Origin: Candidatus Nanopelagicaceae bacterium
GTDB lineage: Bacteria; Actinomycetota; Actinomycetes; Nanopelagicales; Nanopelagicaceae
Length of the DNA stretch: 64,000 nt
NCBI GenBank assembly: GCA_030730425.1
Contig: JANQVH010000012.1
Span: 39,505-103,504, forward strand
Reading direction: 5' to 3'
Part shown: positions 40,580-49,764 of the stretch, in pieces
How the letters are laid out: the number at the start of each line of letters is the position of its first letter
Position numbering within the stretch: the first letter of the stretch is position 1
Made by a program: the position numbers and the translations under genes
The notes under the pieces: generated by a model
What the model was told of the DNA's origin: nothing
The model's input: only the letters and a program-made list of their open reading frames with translations
Database searches by the model: none

Positions 40580-42093
40580 ATCTTTTCTGCCGCGCTAAGC
40601 AGTTCTGCAATTCCTTGCTTTCGATTCTTTAAGTGAAAGCGAATCACGCTAAAGTCTCTACTAGATAACGCCTCCATATCACCGAGGGCTTGAGCCATAA
40701 TCAAGGTCTCAAATCCAAAATCTCTTCCCGCAATTGGCCAAGTATTTTCATTTTCTGCAGTAATTTGAATAAATGAACCAGTACTGGGTCCACCCTTATG
40801 GAACTGGCCAGTTGAATGGAGAAATCTCGGGCCCCAGCCAAAGGTGGTAGGAAGTTTTGATTTACTCTCAAGTAGTGGGGCTAGATCTTTAATTTGATCA
40901 TCGCCGCCGCGGTGAAGATAGGCCATTATCGCTAAATAGCCGCGAGAGTTTGCAATGGCTTTTTCTAGGTAATGCTCCACTGAGTTTTCTTGAAGGCTTG
41001 AATAAATAGCGATGTTTTCACTTTCAAATACTGGAGTAATTTCTTCTCTTCCTTTACTCCATCTTGAAAGCAGGGCGCTGGTCTTCTCTTTAGCCTCTGT
41101 GACATTTGGTTGATTAAATGGGTCTACTTCAAGTAAATATCCCAGAAGAGCTGTGACCCACTGCCAGAAAATAAAGTGCTCACCAAGACTTGCTTCAACG
41201 CTATTTGATCCACTTCCATCAAAGCTAATAACTGGGTAGTTGAGGCTACTTTTTCTTCTCAAAGTAATTGGTAATACGCCCTTGCCATCTTTGCCAGTTG
41301 ACTCTGCAATTAGCTGCTCTATCCACTCACCAAGCCCAGCAACGTTTGAGCCGGTATCAAGAAATCCTGTAAATGAGAAAAACTTATCGGCTAAAGCAGC
41401 TGCCACTTGAGTAACCACTGAGCCAGGTTTAGCAAAAGAAAGTGAGGCCTCATAAGCATCATCTAAGAGAATTGAGATATCAATACCGATAAGAGCGGCA
41501 GGAGTGAGTCCATAGGCGCTAAGTGCGCTAAAGCGCCCACCAACATTTGGATCAGCATTTACTACTCTTAAGCCAATTTCCCTGGCTTGAACATCAAGTG
41601 GAGAGCCAGGATCGGTAATTACTACAAAATGATTCTTTGGATCTAGTCCCTGCTCAATTAACTGTTCATTAGCTGCTGCCATCTGAGAGGCAGTTTCAAT
41701 AGTTGATCCAGATTTAGAGCCAATAATTATGCAAGACTTTGATAAATCCTGATCCAATACTCTCTTAACATGGGCAGGATCTGTAGAGTCAAGAATTGTT
41801 AATTCCTTTTTATAGACCTGTGCCATAACTTCCGGAGCAAGAGATGAACCGCCCATGCCGCAGAGAATGAAAACCTCGTGGCCAAATTCTCTTGACCAGG
41901 CAGAGAGAGCATCAAGTTGGGGGAGAAGCTCGCGAGATTTCTCGGGAAGATTAACCCAATTAAGTCTTATCGCTGCCTCTTTGGCAGCGCTCTCGCCCCA
42001 GATTGTTGGATCGCAATTGGCAAGGCGATCTATGACTTTATCTAACTTCTCCCAGAGGCCCCTGCCTTGTTTAAAGCCAGTGAGTTTGATCAT
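40576..42093 (-). CDS. pgi: Glucose-6-phosphate isomerase
   Basis: PGI interconverts glucose-6-phosphate and fructose-6-phosphate. The 505-aa SIS-fold protein has FILCGMGGSSLAPEV near residue 60, IIGSKSGSTIET near 105 with the phosphate-binding Ser/Thr residues, and NVGGRFSALSAYGL near 185. It resembles the PGI half of Tal-Pgi fusion proteins known in some bacteria rather than the classical E. coli form. The ATG overlaps the tal stop by four bases. The gene ends within the convergent rbpA end. Confidence 0.93.
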   Translation of the reverse strand: MIKLTGFKQGRGLWEKLDKVIDRLANCDPTIWGESAAKEAAIRLNWVNLPEKSRELLPQLDALSAWSREFGHEVFILCGMGGSSLAPEVMAQVYKKELTILDSTDPAHVKRVLDQDLSKSCIIIGSKSGSTIETASQMAAANEQLIEQGLDPKNHFVVITDPGSPLDVQAREIGLRVVNADPNVGGRFSALSAYGLTPAALIGIDISILLDDAYEASLSFAKPGSVVTQVAAALADKFFSFTGFLDTGSNVAGLGEWIEQLIAESTGKDGKGVLPITLRRKSSLNYPVISFDGSGSNSVEASLGEHFIFWQWVTALLGYLLEVDPFNQPNVTEAKEKTSALLSRWSKGREEITPVFESENIAIYSSLQENSVEHYLEKAIANSRGYLAIMAYLHRGGDDQIKDLAPLLESKSKLPTTFGWGPRFLHSTGQFHKGGPSTGSFIQITAENENTWPIAGRDFGFETLIMAQALGDMEALSSRDFSVIRFHLKNRKQGIAELLSAAEKI

Positions 42094-43199
42094 TTACTAG
42101 CGGCCTCAACATTTCCAATCAACTCAAGCCAAGGCTTAATAAACTTATCGATTCCCTCTCGCTCTAACTTCTCTGCAACCTCTTCAATATCAATTCCAAT
42201 ACCTGCTAATTGATTGATAACCCCAGCTGCATCTATGTATTTTCCTGAGATGGCATTTCCTCTAAATTCTCCTTGAGATTTAACGGCATTTAAAGTCTGC
42301 TCCGGCATTGTGTTAACACATAGTGGTGCAACAAGGCCCATTACATATTGGGTTGGATCATAGTTTGGATCCTTTACTCCAGTAGAGGCCCAGAGCGGCC
42401 TTTGGATATTTGCTCCAAGTTTTGCAAGGACCTGCCAGCGATGCGAATTCAAGACCCTTTCAAAGTGCTCATATGCAAGGTGTGCATTGGCAATTGCTGC
42501 CTTTCCAAGTAGAGCTAGGGCGCCGCTGGAAGCACTGGCTTTAAGTCTTGGATCAATTTCAGTATCTACTCGACTTATAAAAAAAGATGCAACTGAGTGA
42601 ATATCAGTGAGCGGAAGGGATTTACTTGCCCGAGCCTCTAGACCCTTGATGAAAGCATCTAAAACTTGCTCATAGCGTTTAGTTGAAAAAATTATTGTGA
42701 CATTAACGCTTATTCCCTCTGAAATTAGAGTTTCAATAGCGGGAAGTCCTTCAATGGTTGCAGGAACTTTGATAAGAAGGTTTGGTCGAGCTATTTGTTT
42801 CCAGAGATCTCGAGCCTGAGAAATAGTCTTCTGGGTATCTCGCGCAAATCTTGGATCCACTTCAATGCTTACCCGGCCATCAACTCCGCCACTTGAGATA
42901 AATACTTCTTTGAAAAGATCACATGCCTTAGCAACATCGCTGCAGGTTAGCTCGGTAATTATCTGCTCAGCAGAGAAACCTTTAGCAGCTAGCGCCTTTA
43001 AATCATCGCTATAGAGAGCTGATTGCGATATTGAGCTTGAGAAAATCGCGGGGTTGGTGGTTACACCAACAACTGATTCTTCGGATATAAGAGATTTAAG
43101 AGAACGTGACTTTCCATTATCAATCATCCGCTCTCGAGATAGATCATCAAGCCAGATTGAGGTTCCTGCCTGGCTAATTTGAGCTAGCGTTTTGCTCAT
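42090..43199 (-). CDS. tal: Transaldolase
   Basis: Transaldolase moves a three-carbon unit between sugar phosphates in the non-oxidative pentose phosphate pathway. The 369-aa protein has IWLDDLSRERM near residue 15 and VVGVTTNPAIF near 44. The Schiff-base lysine is in NLLIKVPATIEG near 141. VASFFISRVDTEID and RPLWASTGVKDPNY follow. It is sandwiched between tkt and pgi with four-base overlaps on both sides, so the three are one operon. Confidence 0.95.
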   Translation of the reverse strand: MSKTLAQISQAGTSIWLDDLSRERMIDNGKSRSLKSLISEESVVGVTTNPAIFSSSISQSALYSDDLKALAAKGFSAEQIITELTCSDVAKACDLFKEVFISSGGVDGRVSIEVDPRFARDTQKTISQARDLWKQIARPNLLIKVPATIEGLPAIETLISEGISVNVTIIFSTKRYEQVLDAFIKGLEARASKSLPLTDIHSVASFFISRVDTEIDPRLKASASSGALALLGKAAIANAHLAYEHFERVLNSHRWQVLAKLGANIQRPLWASTGVKDPNYDPTQYVMGLVAPLCVNTMPEQTLNAVKSQGEFRGNAISGKYIDAAGVINQLAGIGIDIEEVAEKLEREGIDKFIKPWLELIGNVEAASK

Positions 43200-45256
43200 T
43201 TAGAGCTCTTTGAGATCGATTCTTGGCAAGCTTTAACTACTGCCTCTGGGGTGAATCCAAATTCTTTAAACAAGACAGGAGCAGAGGCTGAGGCGCCATA
43301 ATGTTCCAAGCTAATGGCAACGCCGCTATCTCCGATAAATTCATGCCAGCCTTGAGCAATACCAGCTTCAACGCTAACGCGCGCCTTTACCGACTTTGGC
43401 ATCAGCAAATCTTTATATCCTTGCTCTTGCTCTCGATACCACTCCAGGCATGGAGCGCTGATGACTCTTGCTTTAAGACCTTGCTGCGCAAGTTCCTCAC
43501 TTGCTTTCAGAGCAATAGATACCTCAGACCCAGATGCAATAATTAAAACATCAGGGTTAGAAACTTCATTTAAGACATAGGCCCCGCGCCCAACTTCAGC
43601 TGTTGATTTATAGAGGCTTCGATCAATTACTGGAAGATTCTGTCTAGAAAGAAGTAATCCAGCAGGCTTATCTCGCTTAATTATCTCTAACCAGCAGGCA
43701 ACGACTTCATTTGCATCAGCTGGCCTAATGACATCAAGGCCTGGAATCGCTCTAAGAGAGGCGATATGTTCAATTGGTTGATGAGTAGGTCCATCTTCAC
43801 CTAGGCCAATAGAGTCATGGCTCCAAATGAAAGTGACAGGTAGCTGCATAAGAGCAGCAAGGCGAACCGCGCCTCTCATGTAATCGCTAAAGACTAAGAA
43901 AGTTCCACCAAAGCCACGAGCGAGGCCATGAAGAGCTATTCCATTTAATATCGAACCCATCGCATGCTCACGGATTCCAAAGTGAATGATTCGACCATAA
44001 GGCGAAGCCCCCTTCATCTTGGAAGAAGATGGCAGGAATGAACCTCCACCCTCAATTGTGGTGTTATTGCTCTCAGCAAGATCGGCAGATCCGCCAAATA
44101 ACTCCGGCATCTTTGCAGCCAGGGCATTGATTACATCACCAGAGGCTTTTCTAGTTGAGACCTCTTTATCACTTGCAAAGACGGGAAGATCTGCGCTCCA
44201 ATTACTTGGCAGATCTCGCTTTATCAATCGCTCAAGTAGCGCTGCGCTCTCTGGGTTCGCGCTCTGCCATTTGACGAATTCGCCTTGCCAATTACTCTTT
44301 AACTTAGCGCTTCGTTCCTGGACTCTTCTTACATGCTTCTCAACTTCTTCTGGGAAGTAGAAATCTTGCGCAGGAAGATTTAGCTCAATTTTTGTTGCCG
44401 CTACTTCATCTGCGCCAAGTGCAGAGCCATGGGATTTAGCAGTGTTGCGCGCCTTAGGGGCCGGCCAAGCAATCACAGTTCTTAGACGTATCAGAGTTGG
44501 TTTATCTGTAATTAAAAGCGCCTCGTTCATAGCTGCTTCAATTGCCACTCGGTCAACATCTCCATCTGCCTTTGCGCCAACTTCAATTACATGCCAGCCA
44601 TAGGAGCGATAACGCATAGAGACATCTTCAGTAAAGGCATAATGGGTATCACCCTCAATTGAGATGCGATTATCATCATAAATAACTTTTAGATTTCCAA
44701 GCTCCTGCACTCCAGCAAGAGATGATGCTTCAGCGCTTACTCCCTCTTGCAGATCTCCATCACTGCAGATCACCCAGATGTTATGGTCAAAGACGCTCTC
44801 ACCTTTTGTAGCATCAGGATCTAATAGCCCTCGCTCATATCTTGCAGCCATCGCCATTCCAACAGCGTTAGCAACTCCTTGACCAAGAGGACCAGTAGTT
44901 GTTTCAACTCCCAAGGTGTGGCCATATTCAGGATGTCCTGGAGTAGGTGAGCCCCAAGTTCTAAATGACTTCAAATCATCAAGAGTTAATCCATATCCAG
45001 AAAAAAGTAATTGAATATATAGAGTTAGCGAGGAGTGGCCACAAGAGAGAATGAATCTATCTCTGCCAATCCAATTGGGATCTTTTGGGTCATGACGCAA
45101 ATAACGCTGAAAGAGGGTATAGGCAACAGGGGCTAGAGACATTGCAGTACCAGGATGGCCATTACCGACTTTTTGAACTGCATCCATAGCAAGGCCCCTG
45201 GCGATTGCTACCGCCTTATCATCTAAATCTATCCAAGGCGCTAACTCTGGTTGCAT
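43196..45256 (-). CDS. tkt: Transketolase
   Basis: Transketolase is a thiamine diphosphate enzyme that transfers two-carbon units in the pentose phosphate pathway. In 686 aa it has AMDAVQKVGNGHPGTAMSLAP near residue 25, GHTLGVETTTGPLGQGVANAVGMA near 110, and the ThDP/Mg2+ motif ICSDGDLQEGVSAEASSLAG near 165. The central domain shows HFGIREHAMGSILNGIALHG near 425, with the cofactor-activating Glu. The ATG shares one base with the ctaA stop (TAATG), and AAAGG lies seven bases upstream. Confidence 0.97.
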   Translation of the reverse strand: MQPELAPWIDLDDKAVAIARGLAMDAVQKVGNGHPGTAMSLAPVAYTLFQRYLRHDPKDPNWIGRDRFILSCGHSSLTLYIQLLFSGYGLTLDDLKSFRTWGSPTPGHPEYGHTLGVETTTGPLGQGVANAVGMAMAARYERGLLDPDATKGESVFDHNIWVICSDGDLQEGVSAEASSLAGVQELGNLKVIYDDNRISIEGDTHYAFTEDVSMRYRSYGWHVIEVGAKADGDVDRVAIEAAMNEALLITDKPTLIRLRTVIAWPAPKARNTAKSHGSALGADEVAATKIELNLPAQDFYFPEEVEKHVRRVQERSAKLKSNWQGEFVKWQSANPESAALLERLIKRDLPSNWSADLPVFASDKEVSTRKASGDVINALAAKMPELFGGSADLAESNNTTIEGGGSFLPSSSKMKGASPYGRIIHFGIREHAMGSILNGIALHGLARGFGGTFLVFSDYMRGAVRLAALMQLPVTFIWSHDSIGLGEDGPTHQPIEHIASLRAIPGLDVIRPADANEVVACWLEIIKRDKPAGLLLSRQNLPVIDRSLYKSTAEVGRGAYVLNEVSNPDVLIIASGSEVSIALKASEELAQQGLKARVISAPCLEWYREQEQGYKDLLMPKSVKARVSVEAGIAQGWHEFIGDSGVAISLEHYGASASAPVLFKEFGFTPEAVVKACQESISKSSK

Positions 45257-46164
45257 TACAAGCCTTTCCGGGCGATGAGATTAGCGCCGAGATTACTAGA
45301 GATAAATAAGTTCCAAGCGGATAACCACACCGCGATAGATCCGATGATGTGAGCGGCAACCAGGGCTTCAGGCAACTTAGTGAAATATTGGATATATCCA
45401 ATGCCCCCTTGGGCAAGGGCAATTATAAGAAATATCTGTATCCGCCCAGATAAGACCTGGCGCGCAACTCCTGAGAGGCCAAGGCGGATTGCGATTAATA
45501 AAGCGATGCTTACTCCAAGAAGAGCTATGACCAAATCTGCATGGATCCAGGCCATAGTCCTTGAATCAAGATTAAATCGCTCTGCTGCGCTATCGCCAGC
45601 ATGAGGCCCGCTACCAGTAACAATTGTTCCTGCAAATATTACTAAAGATGTGAGTAAGAGATGAAGCCAGATAAGTTTTGAAACTAGTGGAATTAGAGTA
45701 ATTTCAATTGGGGATTTGCCATGAGCTCTCTGTCGCAGGGAGAGAGCCCCTGCGATTAGAACTATTGAGAGCAGGAAGTGAGCTGCAACGGTTGCTGGAT
45801 TAAGAGCGGTTAAAACTGTTACTCCGCCAAGTACTCCCTGGGCCAAAATTCCTAGTATCTGAAGCGCACCTAATCTTCTTAACTCACGCTTTCCACTCCT
45901 TAAAATAGTAAACATCAGAGCAAGAGCATTAATTAGAAGAACGAAGGTAAGGAGTCGATTTCCAAATTCAATCCAGGCATGCAGTGGAGCCTCTGGTTGA
46001 TCAGAAGTTGGGGTATATGAGCCAGGGGTGCACTCAGGCCATGTTGAGCAGCCAAGACCAGATCCGGTAATACGTACGAGAGCGCCGGTAAAGACAATTG
46101 CAGATTGAGTAAAGACCATGAAAGTGGAGAGTTTTAGTAGTGCTCTATTGGCAGAGGGGGCCAT
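45256..46164 (-). CDS. ctaA: Heme A synthase CtaA/COX15
   Basis: CtaA oxidises a methyl group of heme O to give heme A for aa3-type cytochrome oxidase. The 302-aa membrane protein has about eight hydrophobic helices in two repeated halves. Helix 1 ends FTGALVRITGSGLGCSTWPECTPGS, with the cysteine pair typical of Bacillus-type CtaA. Conserved histidines appear in HAWIEFGNRLL, HFLLSIVLI, HLLLTSLVIFAGTIVTGSGPHAG and HIIGSIAVW. A TAGGGT element ends six bases before the ATG. It is divergent from sufR and joined to tkt. Confidence 0.93.
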   Translation of the reverse strand: MAPSANRALLKLSTFMVFTQSAIVFTGALVRITGSGLGCSTWPECTPGSYTPTSDQPEAPLHAWIEFGNRLLTFVLLINALALMFTILRSGKRELRRLGALQILGILAQGVLGGVTVLTALNPATVAAHFLLSIVLIAGALSLRQRAHGKSPIEITLIPLVSKLIWLHLLLTSLVIFAGTIVTGSGPHAGDSAAERFNLDSRTMAWIHADLVIALLGVSIALLIAIRLGLSGVARQVLSGRIQIFLIIALAQGGIGYIQYFTKLPEALVAAHIIGSIAVWLSAWNLFISSNLGANLIARKGL

Positions 46165-46170
46165 AGCCCA

Positions 46171-46176
46171 ACCCTA
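46171..46176 (-). promoter_or_regulatory. -10 element, leaderless ctaA-tkt-tal-pgi
   Basis: On the minus strand TAGGGT ends six bases before the ctaA ATG. No ribosome-binding site is present. The -35 region is unremarkable. Confidence 0.45.
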
Positions 46177-46218
46177 GAGTGCCAAGGGGCGCTTTGAAGT
46201 GGCGTTTGGCCATGAATT

Positions 46219-46238
46219 ACGCAACACTTGCGTTGTGA
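46219..46238 (+). promoter_or_regulatory. SufR operator overlapping the sufR start codon
   Basis: The site contains CAAC-N6-GTTG at 46222-46235 and, overlapping it, ACACT-N5-TGTGA at 46224-46238. From memory these are the SufR motifs reported for Streptomyces avermitilis and Mycobacterium tuberculosis. It also forms a perfect ACGCAA-N3-TTGCGT dyad (46219-46233). The proposed GTG start is at 46235-46237, inside the site, so repressor binding should block the operon directly. Confidence 0.75.
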
Positions 46239-46939
46239 AATCCACCCTAGCCCCATCTGAGGACCTAAGAACTAAGGACCAGGTTGCCCGAGCCATTTTA
46301 GAAAGCGGCCCATCAACAGCGGTTGCCTTAGCAGCCTCCCTTGGCCTAACCCCAGCTGGTATTCGCCGCCATTTAGATTCTCTAGTGGGCGAAGGAATTC
46401 TAGAAGAGCGAGAGCCGCATATTCGAAGTGCAGGTCTTAGAGGTCGCCCTTCAAAGGTATTTGTAATGAGCGATAAAGGGCGAGAGAGATTTGAGCATTC
46501 ATATGATGATCTTGCAGTCTCTGCGCTGAAATATATGGCAGCAAGCGCAGGAGCGCATCTAGTTGATGGCTTTGCAAAACATCGCGCTGATGAAATTATT
46601 CGTAGATCAAAGAAAACTGTTAGTGGTTCAAAGAACGCTGTTGATGGTTTAGTAAAATTCCTAAGCGATGAAGGCTATGCAGCAAATGTTCACCCCAAAG
46701 CAATTGGACTTGAGCTCTGTCAACATCACTGCCCGATAGCCCATGTTGCCGCTGAGTATCCCCAGCTATGTGAGGAAGAGACAGCAGCTTTTTCAAAGAT
46801 ATTAGGAACCCATGTTCAGCGCCTAGCAACTATTGCCCATGGTGATGGAGTCTGCACAACTTTTATTCCCCAACTAAGTAGTAAAGGTAAGAAAATCGAG
46901 AAAACCCAAACCAGCAATAGAAAGCAGAGTAAACGATGA
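46235..46939 (+). CDS. sufR: Fe-S cluster-sensing repressor SufR
   Basis: SufR is the autoregulatory repressor of actinobacterial suf operons. With the GTG at 46235 it is 234 aa. The N-terminal winged helix (about residues 12-80) has [26 protein letters not shown], followed by a wing [10 protein letters not shown]. The C-terminal half carries cysteines that fit a 4Fe-4S site: Cys162 and Cys166 in CQHHCPIAH, Cys179 and Cys207. An upstream GTG at 46199 is in frame, but using it would put the operator inside the coding region. Its stop overlaps sufB by four bases. Confidence 0.92.
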   Translation: MKSTLAPSEDLRTKDQVARAILESGPSTAVALAASLGLTPAGIRRHLDSLVGEGILEEREPHIRSAGLRGRPSKVFVMSDKGRERFEHSYDDLAVSALKYMAASAGAHLVDGFAKHRADEIIRRSKKTVSGSKNAVDGLVKFLSDEGYAANVHPKAIGLELCQHHCPIAHVAAEYPQLCEEETAAFSKILGTHVQRLATIAHGDGVCTTFIPQLSSKGKKIEKTQTSNRKQSKR

Positions 46940-48348
46940 GCCAAATCGCCCACCCAGAGTTAGAGGGAATCGGAAACTACGAGTTCGGTTGGTCGGATAA
47001 GAATGATGCCGGCGCCAATAGCAAACGTGGTTTAAACGAAGAGGTAGTAAGAGATATCTCATCGAAGAAGAATGAACCTGCTTGGATGCTCGAGCTACGT
47101 CTTAAGGGTTTGGCGCTCTTTGATAAGAAGCCAATGCCAAACTGGGGATCCGATCTATCTGGAATTAAGTTTGACACCATTAAGTACTTTGTTCGCTCCA
47201 CTGAGAAACAGGCAACTTCCTGGGAAGATTTGCCAGAAGATATAAAAAATACCTATGACCGCCTAGGTATCCCTGAGGCTGAAAAACAGCGCCTAGTATC
47301 AGGAGTTGCAGCGCAGTATGAATCTGAGGTTGTTTATCACTCAATCCGTGAGGATCTAGAGAAGCAAGGGGTTATCTTCCTTGATACTGATACTGCCCTA
47401 AGAGAGCATGAAGATATCTTCAAAGAATTCTTTGGCTCAGTAATTCCAGTTGGAGATAATAAGTTTGCAGCCCTTAATACCTCAGTCTGGTCTGGCGGTT
47501 CATTTGTCTATGTTCCAAAGGGCGTTCATGTTGAGATTCCACTGCAGGCATATTTCCGAATCAATACTGAGAATATGGGCCAATTTGAGCGAACACTAAT
47601 CATTGCCGATGAAGGTTCATATGTTCACTATGTTGAAGGGTGCACAGCTCCCATCTACTCATCAGATTCTCTCCACTCAGCTGTTGTGGAAATTATCGTG
47701 AGAAAGAATGCTCGCGTTAGATACACCACGATTCAGAACTGGTCGAATAACGTTTATAACTTAGTAACCAAACGCGCAATTTGTGCTGAAGGCGCCACAA
47801 TGGAATGGATCGATGGAAATATCGGATCTAAGGTGACTATGAAATACCCAGCTGTATTTCTCATGGGTGCGCATTCAAAGGGCGAGACCCTTTCTATTGC
47901 TTTTGCTGGAGAGGGACAACACCAAGATGCAGGAGCCAAGATGGTTCATGCAGCGCCTCATACCTCATCAACTATTATCTCTAAATCAGTTGCACGTGGC
48001 GGGGGAAGAACTAGCTATCGTGGATTAGTTCAAATCAAAGAGGGAGCGCATCACTCAAAGAGCACCGTTAAATGCGACGCGCTTTTAATTGACACTATCT
48101 CTCGCTCTGATACTTATCCCTATGTAGATGTCCGTGAAGATGATGTGACGATGGGACATGAAGCTACTGTTTCAAAAATTAGCGATGACCAACTCTTCTA
48201 TCTAATGTCTCGCGGACTAGAAGAAGATGAGGCTATGGCGATGATTGTTCGCGGTTTTATTGAGCCAATTGCAAGAGAGCTTCCAATGGAATATGCCCTA
48301 GAACTTAACCGCTTAATTGAGATGCAGATGGAAGGTTCGGTCGGTTAA
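46936..48348 (+). CDS. sufB: Fe-S cluster assembly protein SufB
   Basis: SufB is the scaffold subunit of the SufBCD complex, where Fe-S clusters are assembled. The 470-aa protein has [25 protein letters not shown] near residue 190, then [21 protein letters not shown] with the cysteine implicated in cluster building, and C-terminal [21 protein letters not shown]. No intein is inserted, unlike in mycobacterial SufB. It starts within the sufR stop (ATGA), and its last base is the first base of sufD. Confidence 0.97.
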   Translation: MSQIAHPELEGIGNYEFGWSDKNDAGANSKRGLNEEVVRDISSKKNEPAWMLELRLKGLALFDKKPMPNWGSDLSGIKFDTIKYFVRSTEKQATSWEDLPEDIKNTYDRLGIPEAEKQRLVSGVAAQYESEVVYHSIREDLEKQGVIFLDTDTALREHEDIFKEFFGSVIPVGDNKFAALNTSVWSGGSFVYVPKGVHVEIPLQAYFRINTENMGQFERTLIIADEGSYVHYVEGCTAPIYSSDSLHSAVVEIIVRKNARVRYTTIQNWSNNVYNLVTKRAICAEGATMEWIDGNIGSKVTMKYPAVFLMGAHSKGETLSIAFAGEGQHQDAGAKMVHAAPHTSSTIISKSVARGGGRTSYRGLVQIKEGAHHSKSTVKCDALLIDTISRSDTYPYVDVREDDVTMGHEATVSKISDDQLFYLMSRGLEEDEAMAMIVRGFIEPIARELPMEYALELNRLIEMQMEGSVG

Positions 48349-49436
48349 TGAGCAGCGTTCTTCCAACTAATTACTTAACGCCAACTGGGCGTGAGGAGGC
48401 TTGGCGCTTTACTCCCTTAAAGCGCATTGCAGGCCTTCATGATCCAGCAGTTAGCGTTATTGATCGCATTTCAATTGAGTTATTTGGTAGCGCTAGAGCT
48501 GGTTTTAATATCTCAACTGTTAAAGCAAGTGATATTCCCGCAAAATCAACAACTACTGATGCAATTGTTCAGCGCCTAAGGAGCGAAGTTACCGAAGTCC
48601 TTCATCTAAAAATTGATAATGAAGCGGTAATTAACGAACCAATCTTGCTAAAGCGAAGCGCCGGAAATAGCGGTGAGTTCTCAAGAACTGTCATTACTGC
48701 AGGGGCTCATAGCAAAGCTAGCGTTATTGTTGAAAATACTGGCGATGGCATCATTGGTGAAGAAATTGAAATCAGAGTTGAAGCTGGAGCTAATCTGACC
48801 TTTATTACTCTGCAGGAGTGGGGCCCAAAGGCAGTACATATGGGACGCCATCATGCAATTATTGGAAGAGATGCGAATTTCAAATCAATCACAGTAACTA
48901 TTGGTGGCTCCCTAGTTCGCCTCTTGCCAACGGTTGAATACTCAGATCAGGGCAGCTCTGCTGAGCTCTGGGGAGTTTATTTTGCAACTGATGGCCAGCA
49001 TTTAGAGCATCGCGTCTTTGTCGATCACGGCATTCCAAGGGCTAAGTCCCGGGTGAATTACAAAGGCGTTCTTGCTGGAGATGGAGCTAGAACTGTTTGG
49101 ATTGGCGATGTCTTCATTAGGCAGAACGCTGAAGGAACCGATACCTATGAATTAAATAAGAATTTGCTTCTCTCAGATGGAGCTAGAGCAGATTCAGTTC
49201 CCAATCTAGAGATTGAAACTGGTGAGATTGTTGGAGCAGGCCATGCCAGCACAACGGGGCGCTTTGATGATGAGCAGCTGTTTTATCTAATGTCTCGTGG
49301 GATCCCGATGAATGAGGCAAGACGCTTAGTCATTAGAGGCTTTTTCACCGAAATTATCGACAAGATTGGTGATGAGGTAATTCAAGAGCGTTTAATGTCA
49401 AAGATTGATAGCCAGCTAGAAACACTTGGGGCATAA
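48348..49436 (+). CDS. sufD: Fe-S cluster assembly protein SufD
   Basis: SufD is the partner of SufB in the SufBC2D scaffold complex. The 362-aa protein has the N-terminal helical part LTPTGREEAWRFTPLKRI, a right-handed beta-helix core (about residues 90-290) and the C-terminal [35 protein letters not shown], which carries the conserved His near residue 300. It shares one base with the sufB stop (TAATG). The following Rieske-type gene starts on the base after its stop. Confidence 0.95.
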   Translation: MSSVLPTNYLTPTGREEAWRFTPLKRIAGLHDPAVSVIDRISIELFGSARAGFNISTVKASDIPAKSTTTDAIVQRLRSEVTEVLHLKIDNEAVINEPILLKRSAGNSGEFSRTVITAGAHSKASVIVENTGDGIIGEEIEIRVEAGANLTFITLQEWGPKAVHMGRHHAIIGRDANFKSITVTIGGSLVRLLPTVEYSDQGSSAELWGVYFATDGQHLEHRVFVDHGIPRAKSRVNYKGVLAGDGARTVWIGDVFIRQNAEGTDTYELNKNLLLSDGARADSVPNLEIETGEIVGAGHASTTGRFDDEQLFYLMSRGIPMNEARRLVIRGFFTEIIDKIGDEVIQERLMSKIDSQLETLGA

Positions 49437-49745
49437 ATGGAATCTATCGAGATAAAAATAGATCAACTTCAAGAGTCAAAGCCGGTTAAATTCACACTTG
49501 GTTCAGAGGATGTCTGTGTGGCAAGAATTGGCGATGAGGTCTTTGCAGTCGCTGATATCTGTAGCCATGCCGAGGCATCCCTCTCTGAAGGAGATATTAA
49601 GGATTACAAGATTGAGTGCTGGCTCCATGGAGCTGAGTTCGATCTAAGAAGCGGAGAAGTTTTAACTCCGCCTGCCTTTGAAGCAATTGAAACATTTGCA
49701 GTAGTTCGTGATGGAGATACTGTCACGATATCAAAGAAGAAATAA
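49437..49745 (+). CDS. Rieske-type [2Fe-2S] ferredoxin of the suf operon
   Basis: This is a small Rieske-fold protein of 102 aa. The cluster ligands are Cys42 and His44 (ICSHAEASL) and Cys61 and His64 (CWLHGAEF). It lacks a membrane segment and resembles NirD and bacterial non-heme dioxygenase ferredoxins. Such a gene is common between sufD and sufC in Actinobacteria. It may supply electrons to the assembly machinery, but its exact role is not established. It directly abuts sufD. Confidence 0.92.
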   Translation: MESIEIKIDQLQESKPVKFTLGSEDVCVARIGDEVFAVADICSHAEASLSEGDIKDYKIECWLHGAEFDLRSGEVLTPPAFEAIETFAVVRDGDTVTISKKK

Positions 49746-49764
49746 CGTTAAGGAGTAAGTCGCG

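Noticed and set aside
46199..46234. Longer N-terminus for SufR from GTG 46199
   Set aside because: It would put the operator inside the coding sequence and add 12 residues with no relation to the family.
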